Shown here: positions 62,395 through 64,000 of the stretch, piece by piece
Layout of the letters: each line of letters starts with the position of its first letter
How positions within the stretch are numbered: the first letter of the stretch is position 1
Origin: Parabacteroides gordonii MS-1 = DSM 23371
Lineage (GTDB): Bacteria; Bacteroidota; Bacteroidia; Bacteroidales; Tannerellaceae
Assembly (NCBI RefSeq): GCF_000969825.1
Contig: NZ_KQ033920.1
Coordinates: 1,105,672-1,169,671, forward strand
Direction of reading: 5' to 3'
Length of the DNA stretch: 64,000 bases
Notes under the pieces: model-generated
Databases searched by the model: none
Told to the model about the DNA's origin: nothing
What the model saw: the letters and a program-made list of their open reading frames with translations, nothing else
Position numbers and translations under genes: made by a program

Positions 62395-64000
62395 ATGAAT
62401 AAGCGAACTTTAGCCATTGTGGTGGTATCGGCCAGCAGCCTGCCACTGGCACGACAGATAAAAAAGCAGTTTCCCGATGCTGTTATTTACAGCAAGGAAT
62501 CACAGGAAGAAACAGTCTTGATGGAGTCGATCGACAGCATTATGGGAGATCTTTTCCTGAAAGCGGAGGCCATCGTCTTTATCGGGGCGATGGGGATCTG
62601 CGTCCGCTGCATCGCACCTTATGTGATGGACAAGCATACCGACCCGGCTGTCGTCTGCATTGACAGTACGGGTAAATATATCATCCCTGTCCTGTCGGGA
62701 CATATCGGAGGGGCGAATGAACTCAGCACCGAACTGGCACAACTCCTGGGTGGCAACGCCATTGTGACGACCCAAAGCGACAACACGGGGTTGTGGGCGC
62801 TCGATACGCTGGCCGAAAAGTTCGGCTGGTCTGTCGTGGCCGATGACCTGACCGACAACGAGAACGCGATGAATGCCTGTATCGCCGCATTCGTCAATAA
62901 GAAACCGACGGCTTTGCTGCTCAATGTGCGCGACAAGGGTACGGATTATTTGGAAAGCTCTCTCCCCGCCCATGTGCAGCAATTCAATAAATTCTCGGAT
63001 ATACCGCTCGATCAGTTCGAATTGGTTATCACCGTAGGGCCGTTCATCTACGAGGCCGACGTGATGATGGTTTCCTACTTCCCGAAGGTCTTGCATATCG
63101 GTATCGGTTGCCGGAAAGATATAAAAGGCGATCCGGTGGAACTTCACCAGCATATCATCGGAACGCTGATCGACAACAACATCTGCCCGGAGTCGATCGT
63201 CGATATTTCATCCATCGACATCAAGAAGGACGAAGCGATGCTTGCCCTGCTGGCTTACGGCATTATGAACTGTCCGTTCAAGACCTATCCGGCAGAGATA
63301 TTGAACAAAATACCGGTTCCCAACCCGTCCCCCCGTGTAAAAGAGGCGACGGCATCGGCCAGCGTTTCCGAAGCCGCAGCCATTCACAGTGCCGGAGGCG
63401 GTTGGTTGCTACTGGAAAAACAAAAGGGAAGCTTGGGCGAAGGCAACGAATATACTTTCGCCGTGGCCATGGATAAATCCGTACGCCGCCAAGGACATAT
63501 CGAGATAGTCGGAGCCGGGCCGGGCGATCCGGAACTGGTTTCCATCCGCGGTCGCCGGATGCTGGAGAAGGCAGACCTGATCCTTTATGCCGGCAGCCTC
63601 GTTCCGAAAGAGCTGACTTACTGCGCCAAGCCGGGAGCTACCGTGCGCAGTTCGGCCGATATGAATCTCGATGAGCAGTTCGCCCTGATGAAAGAGTTTT
63701 ACGACAGGGGCAAGTTCATTGTCCGCCTACATACCGGCGATCCCTGTATCTACGGAGCGATACAGGAACAGATGAATTTCTTCGACCGGTACGATATGAG
63801 CTATCATATCACCCCGGGAATATCCTCTTTCCAGGCTGCCGCAGCCGCCTTGCGTTCGCAGTTCACCATCCCGGAAAAGGTACAGACAATCATCCTTACC
63901 CGTGGCGAAGGCCGTACGCCGATGCCCGAAAAAGAGCAGTTGCACAAACTGGCCGCCAGCCAGAGTACCATGTGTATCTACCTGAGTGCAGGCATAGCCG
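62395..64000 (+). CDS. cbiGF: Fused CbiG / precorrin-4 C11-methyltransferase (partial)
   Basis: Starts ATG 62395 and runs off the window with 535 codons visible. Residues 1-~365 are CbiG (FIGAMGICVRCIAPYVMDK, VLSGHIGGANELST, HIGIGCRKDIKGD), which opens the delta-lactone; from residue ~368 a CbiF/CobM domain begins (EIVGAGPGDPELVSIRGRRML, ILYAGSLVPKELTYC, HTGDPCIYGAIQEQM). The 3' end is outside the window. It follows cbiET by 7 bp. Confidence 0.9.
   Translation, partial: MNKRTLAIVVVSASSLPLARQIKKQFPDAVIYSKESQEETVLMESIDSIMGDLFLKAEAIVFIGAMGICVRCIAPYVMDKHTDPAVVCIDSTGKYIIPVLSGHIGGANELSTELAQLLGGNAIVTTQSDNTGLWALDTLAEKFGWSVVADDLTDNENAMNACIAAFVNKKPTALLLNVRDKGTDYLESSLPAHVQQFNKFSDIPLDQFELVITVGPFIYEADVMMVSYFPKVLHIGIGCRKDIKGDPVELHQHIIGTLIDNNICPESIVDISSIDIKKDEAMLALLAYGIMNCPFKTYPAEILNKIPVPNPSPRVKEATASASVSEAAAIHSAGGGWLLLEKQKGSLGEGNEYTFAVAMDKSVRRQGHIEIVGAGPGDPELVSIRGRRMLEKADLILYAGSLVPKELTYCAKPGATVRSSADMNLDEQFALMKEFYDRGKFIVRLHTGDPCIYGAIQEQMNFFDRYDMSYHITPGISSFQAAAAALRSQFTIPEKVQTIILTRGEGRTPMPEKEQLHKLAASQSTMCIYLSAGIA

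Overview
The window comes from a Bacteroidales chromosome, most likely Parabacteroides or a close relative. Support: many promoters with the Bacteroidota -7 box TAnnTTTG, lipoproteins with Bacteroidota-type lipoboxes, a type V (FimA/Mfa1-like) fimbrillin locus, LytS/LytTR signalling, DUF1703 ATPases, an AspT/aspartate 4-decarboxylase pair and a B12-riboswitch cobalamin cluster. The species call is inference.

Layout. 1-7330 (minus strand): two AraC regulators, an RclA-type flavin disulfide reductase and the oxidative pentose phosphate genes gnd-zwf-pgl. 7448-11240 (plus): an SLC13 permease, then overlapping DUF2156 and GNAT genes ending in a 58-bp hairpin. 11271-13078: a small ORF and a DUF1703 ATPase/nuclease-like protein. 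13133-34715 (minus): a large pilus and retroelement island. 34908-37666: an Rpn-type nuclease and a second DUF1703 protein. 37753-44469: SDR, amino acid permease, GtrA, and a LytTR regulator with one intact and one degenerate sensor kinase plus a beta-barrel protein. 44681-50866: an Hsp70-like gene and the acn-icd-gltA operon. 51133-54535: the aspartate/alanine system. 54679-64000 (plus): cobalamin riboswitch, CbiK-type chelatase, TonB receptor, PepSY protein, and fused corrin-ring enzymes CbiHC, CbiET and CbiGF (the last cut by the window end).

The centrepiece is 13133-34715. A ten-gene type V pilus operon (33325 to 20116) ends in a BACON-repeat lipoprotein with a C-type-lectin-like C-terminus. 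Its last ~43 codons are the variable repeat of a diversity-generating retroelement (DGR). Downstream lie three tandem 269-bp template-like cassettes, then the reverse transcriptase (IGNLTSQ and YVDD motifs), an Avd-like helical protein, a MutS-domain-I-like protein, an HU protein, an OmpA/TPR lipoprotein and an unknown protein. The template copy nearest the RT differs from the variable repeat at 15 sites, 12 of which are adenine in the template, as expected of adenine-directed mutagenic retrohoming.

Upstream of the pilus operon, perfect 23-bp inverted repeats (33376-33398 and 33774-33796) bound a segment carrying a good Bacteroidota promoter, with a tyrosine recombinase gene ending 4 bp beyond the right repeat. 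In this assembly the promoter points away from the pilus genes (OFF). The island therefore appears to combine ON/OFF phase variation of a whole pilus with retroelement hypermutation of its probable tip adhesin. No tRNA, rRNA, CRISPR array or insertion sequence was seen.
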